Below, one piece after another: positions 54,584 to 64,000 of a stretch of 64,000 bases of DNA. The stretch is taken from NCBI GenBank assembly GCA_948567375.1, contig OX419759.1, forward strand, positions 44,617,493 through 44,681,492, written 5' to 3'. The notes beneath the pieces were generated by a model, which was not told the DNA's origin, made no database searches, and was given only the letters and a program-made list of their open reading frames with translations. Origin of the DNA: Lunularia cruciata. Taxonomy: Eukaryota > Streptophyta > Marchantiopsida > Lunulariales > Lunulariaceae. The translations under genes and the position numbers were made by a program. Every line of letters starts with the position of its first letter. The stretch's first letter is position 1.

Positions 54584-55313
54584 ATGGCAGGGGTGATATC
54601 TATATCAAATGCTAAATTTACAGTGGAGAAGTTTGATGGGAAAAACAATTTTGGACTTTGGCAACTGAAGATGAAGGACCTTCTTGTCCAGCAAGGACTA
54701 CATAGAGCACTAAAGAAAAAACAGGAGGACAAAAGTAATGAAGATGAAGAAGATGAAGATGCGGATCTCAAAGCTATCAGCACTATTTGGTTGAACCTTG
54801 CTTATGAAGTGCTATACAATGTTATGAATGAGGAATCTGCACCAAAACTATGGGCCAAACTAGAGAATCTTTATATGACCAAGTCATTGACAAATAGATT
54901 ATATCTTAAACAGAAGTTGTATATGTTGCGGATGAAGGAAGGCCAAAGTATTATGGAGCACCTCAATGCTTTCAACAAAATCATTTGTGAGTTGATGAGC
55001 ATAGAGGTCAAGTTAGAAGAGGAAGATAAGGCATTGCTGTTATTGACTTCACTTTCTCCTTCATATGAGCATCTGATCACAACTCTTCTATATGGGAAGG
55101 ATAAACTGTGAGGATGTTACTTCAGCATTATTGTCCAATGAGATGCGAAAAAGACCCAACCAAGATTAGACAAATCCAGAGGCTCTATTTATCAAAGGAA
55201 AGACAAGAGAGAGAAATCAGATCAAGAGTAAATCAAGATCCAAGTCTAGAACTGGAGGTTTCAAAGTAAAATGCTGGATTTGTGGGAAAGTTGGACATTT
55301 CAAGAAGGATTGT
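54584..55313 (+). pseudogene. gag: Gag of element G
   Basis: An open 175-codon segment (54584-55111) is a UBN2/copia gag: VEKFDGKNNFGLWQLKMKDL, LWAKLENLYMTKSLTNRLYL, MKEGQSIMEHLNAFNKIICE. A stop/frameshift at 55109 precedes the zinc knuckle CWICGKVGHFKKDC at 55272-55313, which keeps all ligands. Confidence 0.88.
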
Positions 55314-55391
55314 AACAACAAGAGGCTTGAGTCCAATAAGGATAAAGGTCAACTTTCAGATCAAGCAAGTATTGCAGAGTCATTTGGTATT

Positions 55392-56831
55392 GTGGATGAT
55401 GTTCTATGTGCTACCCAAGACAAAGATAAATTTGAGGAGTCATGGATATTGGACTCAGGTTGCTCTTACCATATGTGTCCAAATAAGGAGTGGTTTCATG
55501 AGTACAAACCATTCAATGGAGGATCTGTAATAATGGGGAACAACATGGCTTGCAAAGCTATTGGCATTGCTACAATACGCGTTAAGATGTTTGATGGTAT
55601 TGTGAGGACTCTTGCTGATTTGAGGCATGTTCCTGAGTTAAGGAAGAATTTGATATCACTAGGCACTTTGGACTCAAATGGTTGGAGGTGGGGAGCAGAA
55701 AATGGAACACTCAAGGTATCAAAAGGAGCATTGTTTGTGATGAAGAGCAAGAAGATAGGAAATCTTTATGAGCTTGTTGGAGAGACCATTACTGGAGGAG
55801 TGGCAAGTACCATTTCAGAAAGTGAAGATCCCAAAGATCTTACTCAGTTATGGCACCTACGTTTGGGTCATTTGAGTGAAAGAGGTCTAAGTGAATTGTC
55901 CAAGCAACAACTTCTGAAGGTCCTTAAAAGTTGTAAGTTAAAATTCTGTGAGCATTGTGTAATAGGAAAGCAACGAAGGGTAAGCTTTTCCACAGGAGTT
56001 CATTGCACAAAGGGAATTTTAGACTATGTGCATTCTGATGTTTGGGGCCCTGCACCTATAGCTTCAAAATCTGGAGCATTATCTTTTGTGTCTTTGGTTG
56101 ATGATTACTCTAGGAGAGTATGGGTCTACATCATGAAGCAAAAATCAGAGGTCTTCTCTATCTTTAAACAATGGAAGGTGATGATGGAGAAACAAATTGG
56201 AAGGAAAGTGAAGTGTTTGAGATCTAATAATGGTGGAGAATACAAATCTGGAGAGTTTGATAGATATTGTAAGAGTGAAGGGATAATTCATCACTTTACA
56301 GTTCCGGGTACCCCTCAACAAAATGGAGTGGCGGAGCAGATAAATTGTATACTCTTGGAGAAAGCAAGAAGTATGTTAAGCTATGCCAGATTGGAGAAGA
56401 GTTTTTTGGGCAGAAGCTATAAATACCGCTTGTCATTTGATCTTGGAAATGAAGAGATATCATCTCTTGTAGATCTACCAAGTGAACCATTAGTAGAGAA
56501 AAGTCTAGAAGTGATTCATGAACGTAGGTATCCAAATAGGGATAGGAGACCTCCAAAGAGATTTGATGATTCATTCATAGCTTATGCTCTTCTTACGGAG
56601 AATGGTGAGCCTTCTTCATATGAAGAGGCAATACAAGATCAAGAGTGTCAAAAGTGGCATTGTGCAATGGAAGAGGAGATGAAGTCTTTGGCCAAAAACC
56701 AAACTTGGAGACTTGAAAAATTGCCTATGGGAAAGAATGCAATTGGTTGGAGATGGATATTTTGGAAGAAGGAAGGACTTCCAAAATCAGGTGGAGATAG
56801 ATACAAAGCAAGGCTTGTAGCAAAGGGTTAG
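55392..56831 (+). CDS. pol: Protease-integrase fused to pre-RT segment of element G (internal deletion)
   Basis: A 479-codon open frame. Protease active site WILDSGCSYHMC (about residues 18-30). Integrase zinc domain HLRLGHLSERG with CEHCVIGKQ. Core residues in YVHSDVWGP, SLVDDYSRRVW and NGVAEQINCILLEKAR. The usual integrase C-terminus and linker (roughly 200 codons) are missing: after about residue 340 it jumps to the region just before RT (PKRFDDSFIAYALL; PSSYEEAIQ; WRWIFWKK). It ends at a TAG after LVAKG (56829). The product would lack a complete integrase. Confidence 0.85.
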   Translation: MDDVLCATQDKDKFEESWILDSGCSYHMCPNKEWFHEYKPFNGGSVIMGNNMACKAIGIATIRVKMFDGIVRTLADLRHVPELRKNLISLGTLDSNGWRWGAENGTLKVSKGALFVMKSKKIGNLYELVGETITGGVASTISESEDPKDLTQLWHLRLGHLSERGLSELSKQQLLKVLKSCKLKFCEHCVIGKQRRVSFSTGVHCTKGILDYVHSDVWGPAPIASKSGALSFVSLVDDYSRRVWVYIMKQKSEVFSIFKQWKVMMEKQIGRKVKCLRSNNGGEYKSGEFDRYCKSEGIIHHFTVPGTPQQNGVAEQINCILLEKARSMLSYARLEKSFLGRSYKYRLSFDLGNEEISSLVDLPSEPLVEKSLEVIHERRYPNRDRRPPKRFDDSFIAYALLTENGEPSSYEEAIQDQECQKWHCAMEEEMKSLAKNQTWRLEKLPMGKNAIGWRWIFWKKEGLPKSGGDRYKARLVAKG

Positions 56832-58193
56832 AGCCAAAAAGAAGGTATTGACTTCAATGAGATTTTTTCACCAATGGTAAAAATCTCTTCAATTTGTGCA
56901 CTATTGGCAATAGTTGCATTGCATAACTTGGAGTTGGAGCAACTAGATGTTACAACTGCTTTTTTACATGGAGAATTGGAGGAGGAGATTTACATCATCA
57001 ACCTGAAGGTTTGTGGTACCAAGGGATCAGAACCTGGTTTGTAGGTTACAAAAGTCTTTATATGAACTAAAGCAAAGTCCAAGACTTGGTACATGAAATT
57101 TGATACTTTCATGTTGAAGCATGGATATAACAGAAGTGAATCAGATTGTTGTGTGTACCTTAAGAAGCTACATGGACCTAGTGTATTTGATTTAATCATC
57201 TTGGTACTATATGTGGATGATATGCTGATTGCTGTGGAGGATATGGTTGAGGTGGAGAAATTGAAAGCACAACTTGGTAAGAAGTTTGATATGAAGGACT
57301 TGGGTTCTTCAAAGAGAGTGCTTGGGATTGAAATCCATCGGGACAGGAGCAAGGGAAAGTTATGGATATCTCAAAGGAGATATTTGGAAAAATTACTTCC
57401 TCAGTTTGGCATGGAGAATGCAAAACCAGTGAGCACTCCAATGGCAAGTCATTTCAAGATATAATTGAAGCAATGTTCATCAAATGAAGAGGAGAGAAAA
57501 GTAATGTCAAATATTCCTTATGCTAGTGCTGTTGGGAGTTTAATGTATGCTATGGTCTGCACTAGACCAGATATCTCATATGCTATGAGTATGGTGAGTA
57601 GATACATGGAAAATCCAGGGAAACAACATTGGGAAGTTGTGAAGTGGATACTTCATTACTTGAAAGGGACTATAAATATTGGCATTACCTTTGATGTAGA
57701 GAAGAACCAAGAAGGAGGAATTACAGGGTATGTAGATTCTGACTTTGCCTGAGACTTGGATAAGAGAAGGTCTGCAACAAGGTTTGTTTTTACACTTGTT
57801 GGTGGTGCATTAAGTTGGAAGTCTACTCTCCAATCTACAGTTGCTCTTTCTGCTACAGAGACGGAATATATGGCAACAACTGAGGCTGCCAAAGAAGCAA
57901 TATGGCTACAAAGATTAGCCAAGGATGTAGGACTCACTCACATGAAGTCCAAATTTTTTTGTGATAGCCAAAGTGCTATTCACTTGGCCAAAAATCAAGT
58001 ATATCATTCAAGGACAAAGCATATTGATGTGAGACATCATTTTATCAGGGAAGCTGCGATAAATGGTGAGATCAATTTGCAAAAGATTGGCACAGAGGTA
58101 AACTCAGCTGATATGTTGACTAAACCTGTTCCTGTTGAGAAGTTCAAGTTATGCATGAACTTGCTCAACCTTGAATTGTGCTCTTTGGGATGA
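56832..58193 (+). pseudogene. pol: Reverse transcriptase-RNase H of element G
   Basis: The frame continues with IDFNEIFSPMVKISSI and LDVTTAFLHGELEEEIY, then shifts near 57010-57090. 57093-57464 contains the intact YVDD active site (57210-57221). 57465-57752 holds PYASAVGSLMYAMVCTRPD, and a TGA at 57750 interrupts RNase H. 57756-58193 completes it (SWKSTLQSTVALSATETEYM; FFCDSQSAIHLAKN; KHIDVRHHFI; ADMLTKPV). Recognisable throughout but not translatable as one protein. Confidence 0.88.
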
Positions 58194-58222
58194 TATGATG
58201 GATACAAGCAAAAGGTGGAGAT

Positions 58223-58543
58223 TGTTATGTTTGGCTTGTCAAGAGCAAAAGCAAATGTAACTGATGGCCGTTGCTTGTCACTCGTCTAGAAGTTCAAGTG
58301 GACAGTCACTTGTCCAGAAGTTCAAGTGGATGACAGTGATGGACAGTGATGGACCTGTTTATAATGTATAGATATGTGCAATGAGAAATAAAGCTTTAGG
58401 AAGGCTGGTGTGAGTCTGTTTCAGTAGTGGAGGTAGCTTCCGGGACAGGGAGTGAACCACGTTATTTCCTATTAGTCTTATGATTTCTGTTTAATGTGGT
58501 TGTGATTATTGTGAGAGGTTCTAGGGACTGTGTTTTTCTAACA
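58223..58543 (+). repeat. Element G 3' LTR
   Basis: 321 bp with the same ends as the 5' LTR, preceded by the purine tract AAAAGGTGGAGAT. Confidence 0.93.
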
Positions 58544-58548
58544 TTAGG

Positions 58549-59480
58549 GAGATACAAAACTCATTTTGTTCACACTTCAAAGATTAGAAATTGATTCTAG
58601 AACCGATGTGTTAAGAAAGATAGAAGCTAATCCTCCCACAAAATCAGAAAGTTGGGGAAATCTATTATTGTGATCACTTTCAGCCCATCGAATGTTAAAG
58701 CAATAGCAGAACGTGTAATTGCCAAACGAAGACGAGCATTTTTGTTGCAGGCATCCCATAAAGCTGAATGTTGCAAGCTTAAATGATAGATCTTCTCGAG
58801 AAGGCCAGCTCAATGAGAGTCTTTCAGAATATCTTTCAAAATATCTGTCAATAAGGTCAATAAAGCCACAACCACAAAAGTCCAACAGGTTCCCGTGGTA
58901 TACATCTGAAGCAATTGCTTGTAGCAGTGCCATTTCTTTGATCTAGTTCTACTCATATAGCCTCTAAACCTTCAGATAGGCTTACAAACATTTCGATAAT
59001 AGAACCAACAAGACGATATATCTCATCCTCATCCAACTGCCGGAAAGTCTGAATGACAAATAGTCCTTGATCAGAAAGCACACCCAATATTTGTGCTTTT
59101 CAAACGGAAAATTTTGAATCAAGGTATTGGTATTGGTAGTTACGGGGGTGTTAACACTATCCAGCGAAACATCTTCAACTAACTACATTCGACCAAATTG
59201 GTCCTGAAGATCCGACTCTTCCTGACTTTGGTGGCTAAGAATTGCTTCCTTTCCTTGGAGACTATGAACACCCGAGCTTACTTCTGGAGAAATCATGTTG
59301 ACAATTGCCATTGTAATCGATCAATCAAGAGAAGGGATCATTGATAGAATGCAGACTTGGTCGAAATGGTAGCATAAGACAGCATAATTCTCAATAAAAA
59401 AGAAATCACATTGGACACATTAACACCCAGAAAGTACTACAAAGAGTTGGGCAAGTACATTGCATCCGGTCAATGAGTAT
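58549..59480 (-). other. Low-copy DNA with unassigned minus-strand coding traces
   Basis: A minus-strand frame at 58933-58577 (118 codons, MALLQAIASDVYHGNLLDF) and short pieces upstream (IQTFRQLDEDEIYRLVGSII, about 59060-58990; MAIVNMISPEVSSGVHSLQ from about 59311) have protein-like composition. They lie in different frames and no family is recognised. This could be a decayed multi-exon gene. Confidence 0.35.
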
Positions 59481-59877
59481 ATTCTGGCGGCGTTGGTGGC
59501 TGATTGTGACAGTCAATAAAATACTCCGGAATTGATACTCTTATAAAGATACAGTATTACAAGATCGACCTGAAGAAGAACACACCAGATTCTTCTAAAG
59601 CCAAGAAGCACAATTGAGTTCAATCGTGTAATAACTCCACAAACATGGCCTGTCATATTTGCTGCACCGGTAGTAGAACATGCAATAAGTTTGTTCTTCC
59701 ATGAGGGGCAGAGGCAATTGAACAGTTGGACCAGCATATTTTGAACACTGCAATGCCAGTATGGCTTCCACTCAAAGGAACATCAAGTACATGAAGGTTT
59801 TAAATTGCACTGTTCAAGGGACATCAATTACATGAAAGTTTTGAATTGCACTGTTCTCATAGAACCGGCCCCGCACG

Positions 59878-60330
59878 TCAACATGGGAAGTATTTCCACA
59901 GCAAGATAGTCAATTGCCAAAGAGAATGCACATTCAATCGTTCACGTTTCGGCAATATGCTGAAATGAAGCAGCAACATGGGAAGTATTTCCACAGCAAG
60001 TCAACATGGGAAGTATTTCCTCAGCAAGATCAGTCAATTGCCAAAGAGAATGCACATTCAATCTTTAACGTTTCGGCAATATGCTGAAATGAAGCAGCAA
60101 CATGGGAAGTATTTCCACAGCAAGATCAGTCAATTGCTAAAGAGAATGCACATTCAATCTTTAACGTTTCGGCAATATTCTGAAATGAAGCAGCACGGTT
60201 ACATGAAGGTTCTGCATTGAACCGGCCTGCACAGCAACATAGGAGGTATTTCCGCAGCAAGTTCAGTCAATTGCCAAAGAGAATGCACATTCAATCTTTA
60301 ACAACTGGGCAATATGCTGAAATGAAGCAG
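59878..60330 (-). repeat. Tandem ~96-bp duplications within the hAT-like remnant
   Basis: Copies start CAACATGGGAAGTATTTCC near 59878, 60002 and 60098, with a diverged one near 60235 and a 28-bp partial at 59974-60001. Ninety-six bases is 32 codons, so copies keep the frame. A 41-bp spacer (60194-60234) separates the last copy and resembles sequence at 59860-59878. Confidence 0.8.
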
Positions 60331-60562
60331 CACAAGCAATGCAAACTATATTTGCAACAAGGTAGTCATTGCAGCCAACTAATTGTGCACATTCTGTTAT
60401 AACTTTTGCATCTTGAATCTTGAATAGCCCTAGCAGCCATTTCCCTAGCAGCCATTCAGAAAGTCGTTCTCCTACCGAACAAAGCGGACAATGGACAACT
60501 GGAACAAGTTGGCCTTGTTGATGACAACTGAATAGACATCAGAAGCCGGATCTAGCTTGAAC

Positions 60563-60702
60563 AGAGACGTAGAGTTGATATGAGTCTGACTTCCATGCAT
60601 TTGACTTCCAACGTATTCTGTGTTCCAAAGCTAGAGACGTAGAGTTGATATGAGTCTGACTTCCATGCATTTGACTTCCAACGTATTCTGTGTTCCAAAG
60701 CA
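60563..60702 (-). repeat. Perfect 70-bp tandem duplication
   Basis: AGAGACGTAGAGTTGATATG starts at 60563 and again at 60633; the two 70-bp units differ only at the last base. Seventy is not a multiple of three, so it shifts the frame of the transposase remnant. Confidence 0.88.
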
Positions 60703-61149
60703 TTTTGCCAATGATGACATTAATGATACTCTTTTCAATTTGGAAAACAAGTTGCTTTGAATCTCCCATGGAGAAGAATAGTATGGTTTCAATTGTTTTA
60801 GTAGTCGCCTTGAAGAATTCCTCTTGTCTTGTTCAGTCTTCCGGGGCTTGTATTGTTCTAACCTGTTCAGGATGTTGTGAACCCATATGTTGCCTGTATT
60901 TCTGGGCCGAAACTTTGGAAAATCCAAGAGGTTTGAATGTGGTTATTTTCATGCCCGAAAGCACCATAAAACCGACATCGGGCAGCAATTATAGCTCCTT
61001 CTATCGACCTTGCCGAAATGTCGAGATTAAATTCTTTCAGGTATTTCTTGTGAAATGGCGCAGTGATAGACAATTACTGCTCTTTCACAGGTTGCTTAAA
61101 GGTTGCATCAAGGTGGCCCTGGTCGGAAGGCATAGTGATATATAGAATC

Positions 61150-61275
61150 ATTGCCCGAGCTCTTAGAGTTGAGAACTCTTAGGGATGATAATCATTGTCC
61201 GAACTCTTAGAGTTGACTAGTTGATCGGACCAACTCTTAGGGTTGATATCAACCCTAAGAGCTCGGTCTAGTGAG
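61150..61275. repeat. Cluster of CTCTTAG(A/G)GTTGA repeats ending in a 28-bp perfect palindrome
   Basis: ACTCTTAG or GCTCTTAG occurs near 61157, 61173, 61201 and 61232. The last is the left arm of a perfect palindrome at 61234-61261 (CTCTTAGGGTTGAT followed by its reverse complement). It lies just outside the hAT-like coding remnant and might be part of its subterminal or terminal repeats. Confidence 0.7.
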
Positions 61276-62178
61276 ATGTAGACTGGCACTGCCTAAAACG
61301 TAGCCATGGAGTTCGCACAATTTCACAAGTGTATTATTTTTCTCCCAAAAGAATAAGGAACTCAAAATACAAACAGAATACTTTTCCCCAGGAGATGTTA
61401 TTGAGCGGCCCAGGAATATGTTAAATATGTTATCTGAATCGCGGGTCCGTCCTTCACCATAACTAACTGCATGTTGCTTTCGTGCGTAATGCATCAGAAT
61501 TTCACTGAATCAAAAATTGAGTCAGTTCTGTAATTCCCGTAAGGCAGCAACAGAATATCTTTGTAAACTTTGTTAATTGGCCTTTTGTTGCTGTTGCGGC
61601 AAGGTTGAGGTCAGCAGGATTGATGGATATGTCGGGGTATAATCCACCCTGAAAGTCTTTACTCCAGGTTCAGTAAGCCTGAAAACTCGGTTTGAGATTT
61701 ACATTTTAAATCTTTCAATTCCTTCTTACGATTCCCATTTTCTGCCTTCAACTTCAAATTTTCTCTTATTATCCAGTCGTATTTTTTACCTTTCTCGCAA
61801 CGTCCGATCTGTGGAGTATGTGATAGATTTTTTACAGTCGACGTCTTCTGGAGTTCTTGGGCGTCAGAGACCAGAATCAGACCTTGGTTGCTATGATCTA
61901 CAACACTGTCAGCTTCTACTCATATTACCCTTTTGACTGTTGGCTGAACTAGGACCACCTCCCATCTTTACATGAGAATTATCCATATGTTCTTGCCTTT
62001 CGTGTACCGGACTCTCCTGCGAATAGTTTCCCTTCTTCTGTGGGCACTCCTGGAATTTCCGTTGAAGGTCACAGTGTGCTCGAGTTCGTTGTTCGCAGAG
62101 ATTATTGAGCTTTTCATTCTCTTTTGAGGCTTGCATTCTCTTTCGTCGATGCATGATTAAGTTCTGAGAAATTGACAT
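61276..62178 (-). pseudogene. Unidentified coiled-coil coding traces
   Basis: Minus-strand frame 62178-61909 (MHRRKRMQASKENEKLNNLC; RAHCDLQRKFQECPQKKG) is followed, in another frame after a stop, by about 61918-61670 (VVDHSNQGLILVSDAQELQK; RENLKLKAENGNRKKELKDL) ending in TAA. Both are hydrophilic and helical. They could be exons of one gene with an undetected intron, or a broken gene. The remaining 400 bp to 61276 has nothing recognisable. Confidence 0.4.
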
Positions 62179-64000
62179 ACGTTTCGTGCCCAGGTAAGGC
62201 TTGTGTCCTGATAACGTTCTGCAGCTACTCAGGCAATCAAGTCAGCTGTCAAAGTTCTACTCTGTTGTCTCCAACGGCTGATTAGTTCTGCTGTGCAGAT
62301 GGGAAATTGGAAGTTGATCTGCAGATACCAGGTGAAGCCTTTGAACACCTGAAAGGCACACTTGACTTTGGTCAAAATCATCAAAATTTTGATCAACCAA
62401 AATTCAACATCAACTAAAATTCGTGATTTAATCTCCAACTGCTGGCAGACTACGTGGTCGGTACTGACTGCCGGCAAATAACTTACTCGACGGTTTCCGA
62501 CAATTTCTTGGTAATTTATGATTGTTACCTTCTGCAATGTAGCAGATGACGAATATGGAAAGCTTGTGACTTCCTGCACCTAAATACACCCTAGAACTTG
62601 TGCTGAACTTAGTTTAGCACAAGTTTACACTCTAAACCCTGAAGCCGCTCCTACCTCGCTCCTAGTTCACGAAGGTTATGCATAACTACTTTTCTGTATT
62701 TTGCTCGAACAGGATAACAACGTGACCTTTGGGTGGATATTAGGAGATAGAGATTTAACTCATTAAATGCATTTGAAGTGCATATGAAAGGTAACCAAGA
62801 TGTGCTCCAACCGAAATCCATTTTGGGTGGATGCTTCATTTAATAAAATCTTTAAAAGTTATAAATCTAGAGGGATCCACTTAAGAGAACTGTACGTTTC
62901 CAACTTTCGAGAATGTCTTTCCACTTTATCTAATTGTTTTAATATTTTGGAAAAACTTTCCTTTCATCACTTCTTACCAATTACACATAAGACCCTCTCC
63001 CATTGTTCATTACTGTTCTGTAATAATATAACAAAGAGTTGGTCTTTTCTGCTGATATATATACGGATTCATTTAGATGACGTATATTTACTCTAATTCC
63101 AAAAAGTAGAAAACCCTACCCTCGAGAACACTCTTGAAATTTTGAAAATATAACTTAATTTTCTAAACTTTACAAATGGAAGGAACTCTCTTTTCACCGA
63201 TCTTACCTGACAATTTACCAATTTACCTGACATGCGAGCTGTAGGCAGATGTCATGAAATTGCATATAGTTCTAAATTAAGTGTCACTTTCACTGATGAA
63301 CAATTTTAATTTCACTAGTGTTGAACGGATAGTTAGTTTCTAATGTGCATCTACTAAGAATAAAGGAACGTTTAAATGATTTTGTAAGCGAGTACAGCTC
63401 CGAAAAAAAAATTAGTCAACTTTAATCAATCGTGGAGTTACATCATTTTGGCATGTCTCTTGATCCCAGTTGTCCCGTGCTTAAAGTTCTTAAAGGTCTG
63501 TAGAGGTTGACCTCCTTTCTAATGTCACTTTTCTAGAGTTAGAACAAACCTTGATCTGTCCAGTGTATTGATTGATGAGAAGGAAAAGGTAACACGATCT
63601 GAGAATGAGCGGAGGTGCCAGTTGCAAAGGAATTGAATAAAGTGAGGTTGACAAGCAATTCTCGGAGTTGGCGAACACTATGCGACCAGATCAGGTTGTC
63701 GTGGGTTATGTCCACTGCCATTTCCAATTTCTTATCGATTGTCCATCAAAGTAAGGTAGTTTTATGGACAATCTTTCTGCGTAAATGCTCTGTACTTCCC
63801 GAGGTTGAGACGGTTACCCACACGTGTAGTCGAACATAGTAGCAGAATGTTGATATAAATTATCTCTTTCTCTCGATGCGAACAGTTTCTGAGTGTTATT
63901 CATAGTGCGACTGACATTTTGGCTCCGCTTCCGTGAACGAAGAAATCAAGAACCCATTTCATCTCCATGTCCAGTTTTGTTCTAATTGCACTCCGAGAGC
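62179..64000. other. No recognised feature
   Basis: Only short frames without motifs (for example 62579-62229 on the minus strand, 116 codons). A 10-bp-stem hairpin (AACTTGTGCT / AGCACAAGTT) is at 62595-62625. From 62.8 to 63.5 kb the sequence is AT-rich. Confidence 0.5.

Larger units (their letters stand above)
54174..58543 (+). mobile_element. Element G: Ty1/copia (TNT1/Tork-like) retrotransposon with an internal deletion
   Basis: LTRs 54174-54488 and 58223-58543, iMet primer site, gag, protease, integrase, RT and RNase H in copia order. Borders TCAGG (54169-54173) and TTAGG (58544-58548) form a TSD with one transition. LTRs differ by about 14 substitutions, a 10-bp duplication and a 4-bp deletion. 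A large in-frame-looking deletion joins integrase to the pre-RT region near 56415, so the copy is non-autonomous. Confidence 0.93.
59500..61090 (-). pseudogene. hAT-like (BED/TTF zinc-finger type) transposase remnant
   Basis: Minus-strand order: an N-terminal BED/TTF-like segment near 61073-60640 (KFRPRNTGNIWVHNILNRLE), a repeated central segment near 60400-59880 (ASFQHIAETLKIECAFSLAI), and a DUF4371-like block at 59737-59513 (LFNCLCPSWKNKLIACSTTG, AANMTGHVCGVITRL, FRRIWCVLLQVDLV). The phrase with TxGAANMTGxxxGVxTRL followed by RIWCxxHQxDLV is typical of transposon-derived TTF/hAT proteins. The catalytic C-terminus and dimerisation domain are not seen. Frames are shifted and duplicated. Confidence 0.65.

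Noticed and set aside
59878-60330. CRISPR-like array
   Set aside because: The repeats are adjacent, 96 bp long and without unique spacers, and the DNA is plant nuclear. They are tandem duplications in a transposase remnant.
62595-62625. Hairpin with 10-bp stem as possible terminator or microRNA
   Set aside because: The stem is short, with an 11-base loop and no nearby gene. Such hairpins are common by chance in AT-rich DNA.
1-64000. tRNA, rRNA or organellar insertions
   Set aside because: I saw no cloverleaf, no rRNA-like conserved blocks and no plastid or mitochondrial genes on either strand. A tRNAscan or BLAST run would settle it.

Overview
This window is nuclear DNA of a land plant. The evidence is plant-lineage Ty3/gypsy elements (Athila/Tat-like elements and chromoviruses) and Ty1/copia elements (TNT1/Tork-like), tRNA-iMet primer sites, a GIL1/IRK-interacting-protein-like gene and a BED/TTF-type hAT transposase relic. 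I cannot name the species. The very heavy nesting and the gene-poor landscape would suit a large repeat-rich genome, possibly a non-flowering plant, but that is only an impression. A run of exactly 200 N at 21717-21916 is a scaffold gap.

Positions 1-42 kb are almost entirely nested LTR retrotransposons, ordered here by target-site duplications (TSDs). The oldest layer is W, a degenerate plus-strand coiled-coil coding region at 1936-2473, 10273-10860 and from 41317. It was split by Z (2474-10272), a young 7.8-kb gypsy element, and by C (10861-41316), a giant Athila/Tat-like element on the minus strand with LTRs of about 3.77 kb. C was then invaded by three elements. D (12926-20847, chromovirus, minus) lies in its 3' LTR, E (22445-32340, chromovirus, plus) lies in its integrase, and a Y-family LTR fragment (35428-35805) lies in its gag-protease region. 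D carries a solo LTR of its own family (13321-14055) and a solo Z LTR (17907-18598). E carries a solo C LTR (23839-27590) and a solo E-family LTR (29378-29803). F (1-1603) is a further E-family element, cut by the window start and sitting in another Y LTR fragment.

The most unusual observation is that the C LTR itself contains a long reading frame on the element's sense strand. It would encode a roughly 850-residue acidic, coiled-coil-rich protein, and the frame is recognisable in all three C LTR copies. A second strong lead is that E-family LTRs carry perfect arrays of heat-shock-element units a fixed distance upstream of their TATA boxes.

From about 42 to 64 kb the sequence changes character. 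An old, decayed copia element (42.9-45.6 kb) leads to CpG-richer low-copy DNA from about 45.7 kb. This part holds one GIL1-like open reading frame (48904-50169, minus), a second broken GIL1-like copy (about 53270-53990), a copia element with a large internal deletion but both LTRs (54174-58543), and a hAT-like transposase relic (about 59500-61090) scarred by in-frame tandem duplications. The last 2.9 kb has only weak coding traces. I found no rRNA, tRNA, CRISPR array or bacterial-type regulation.
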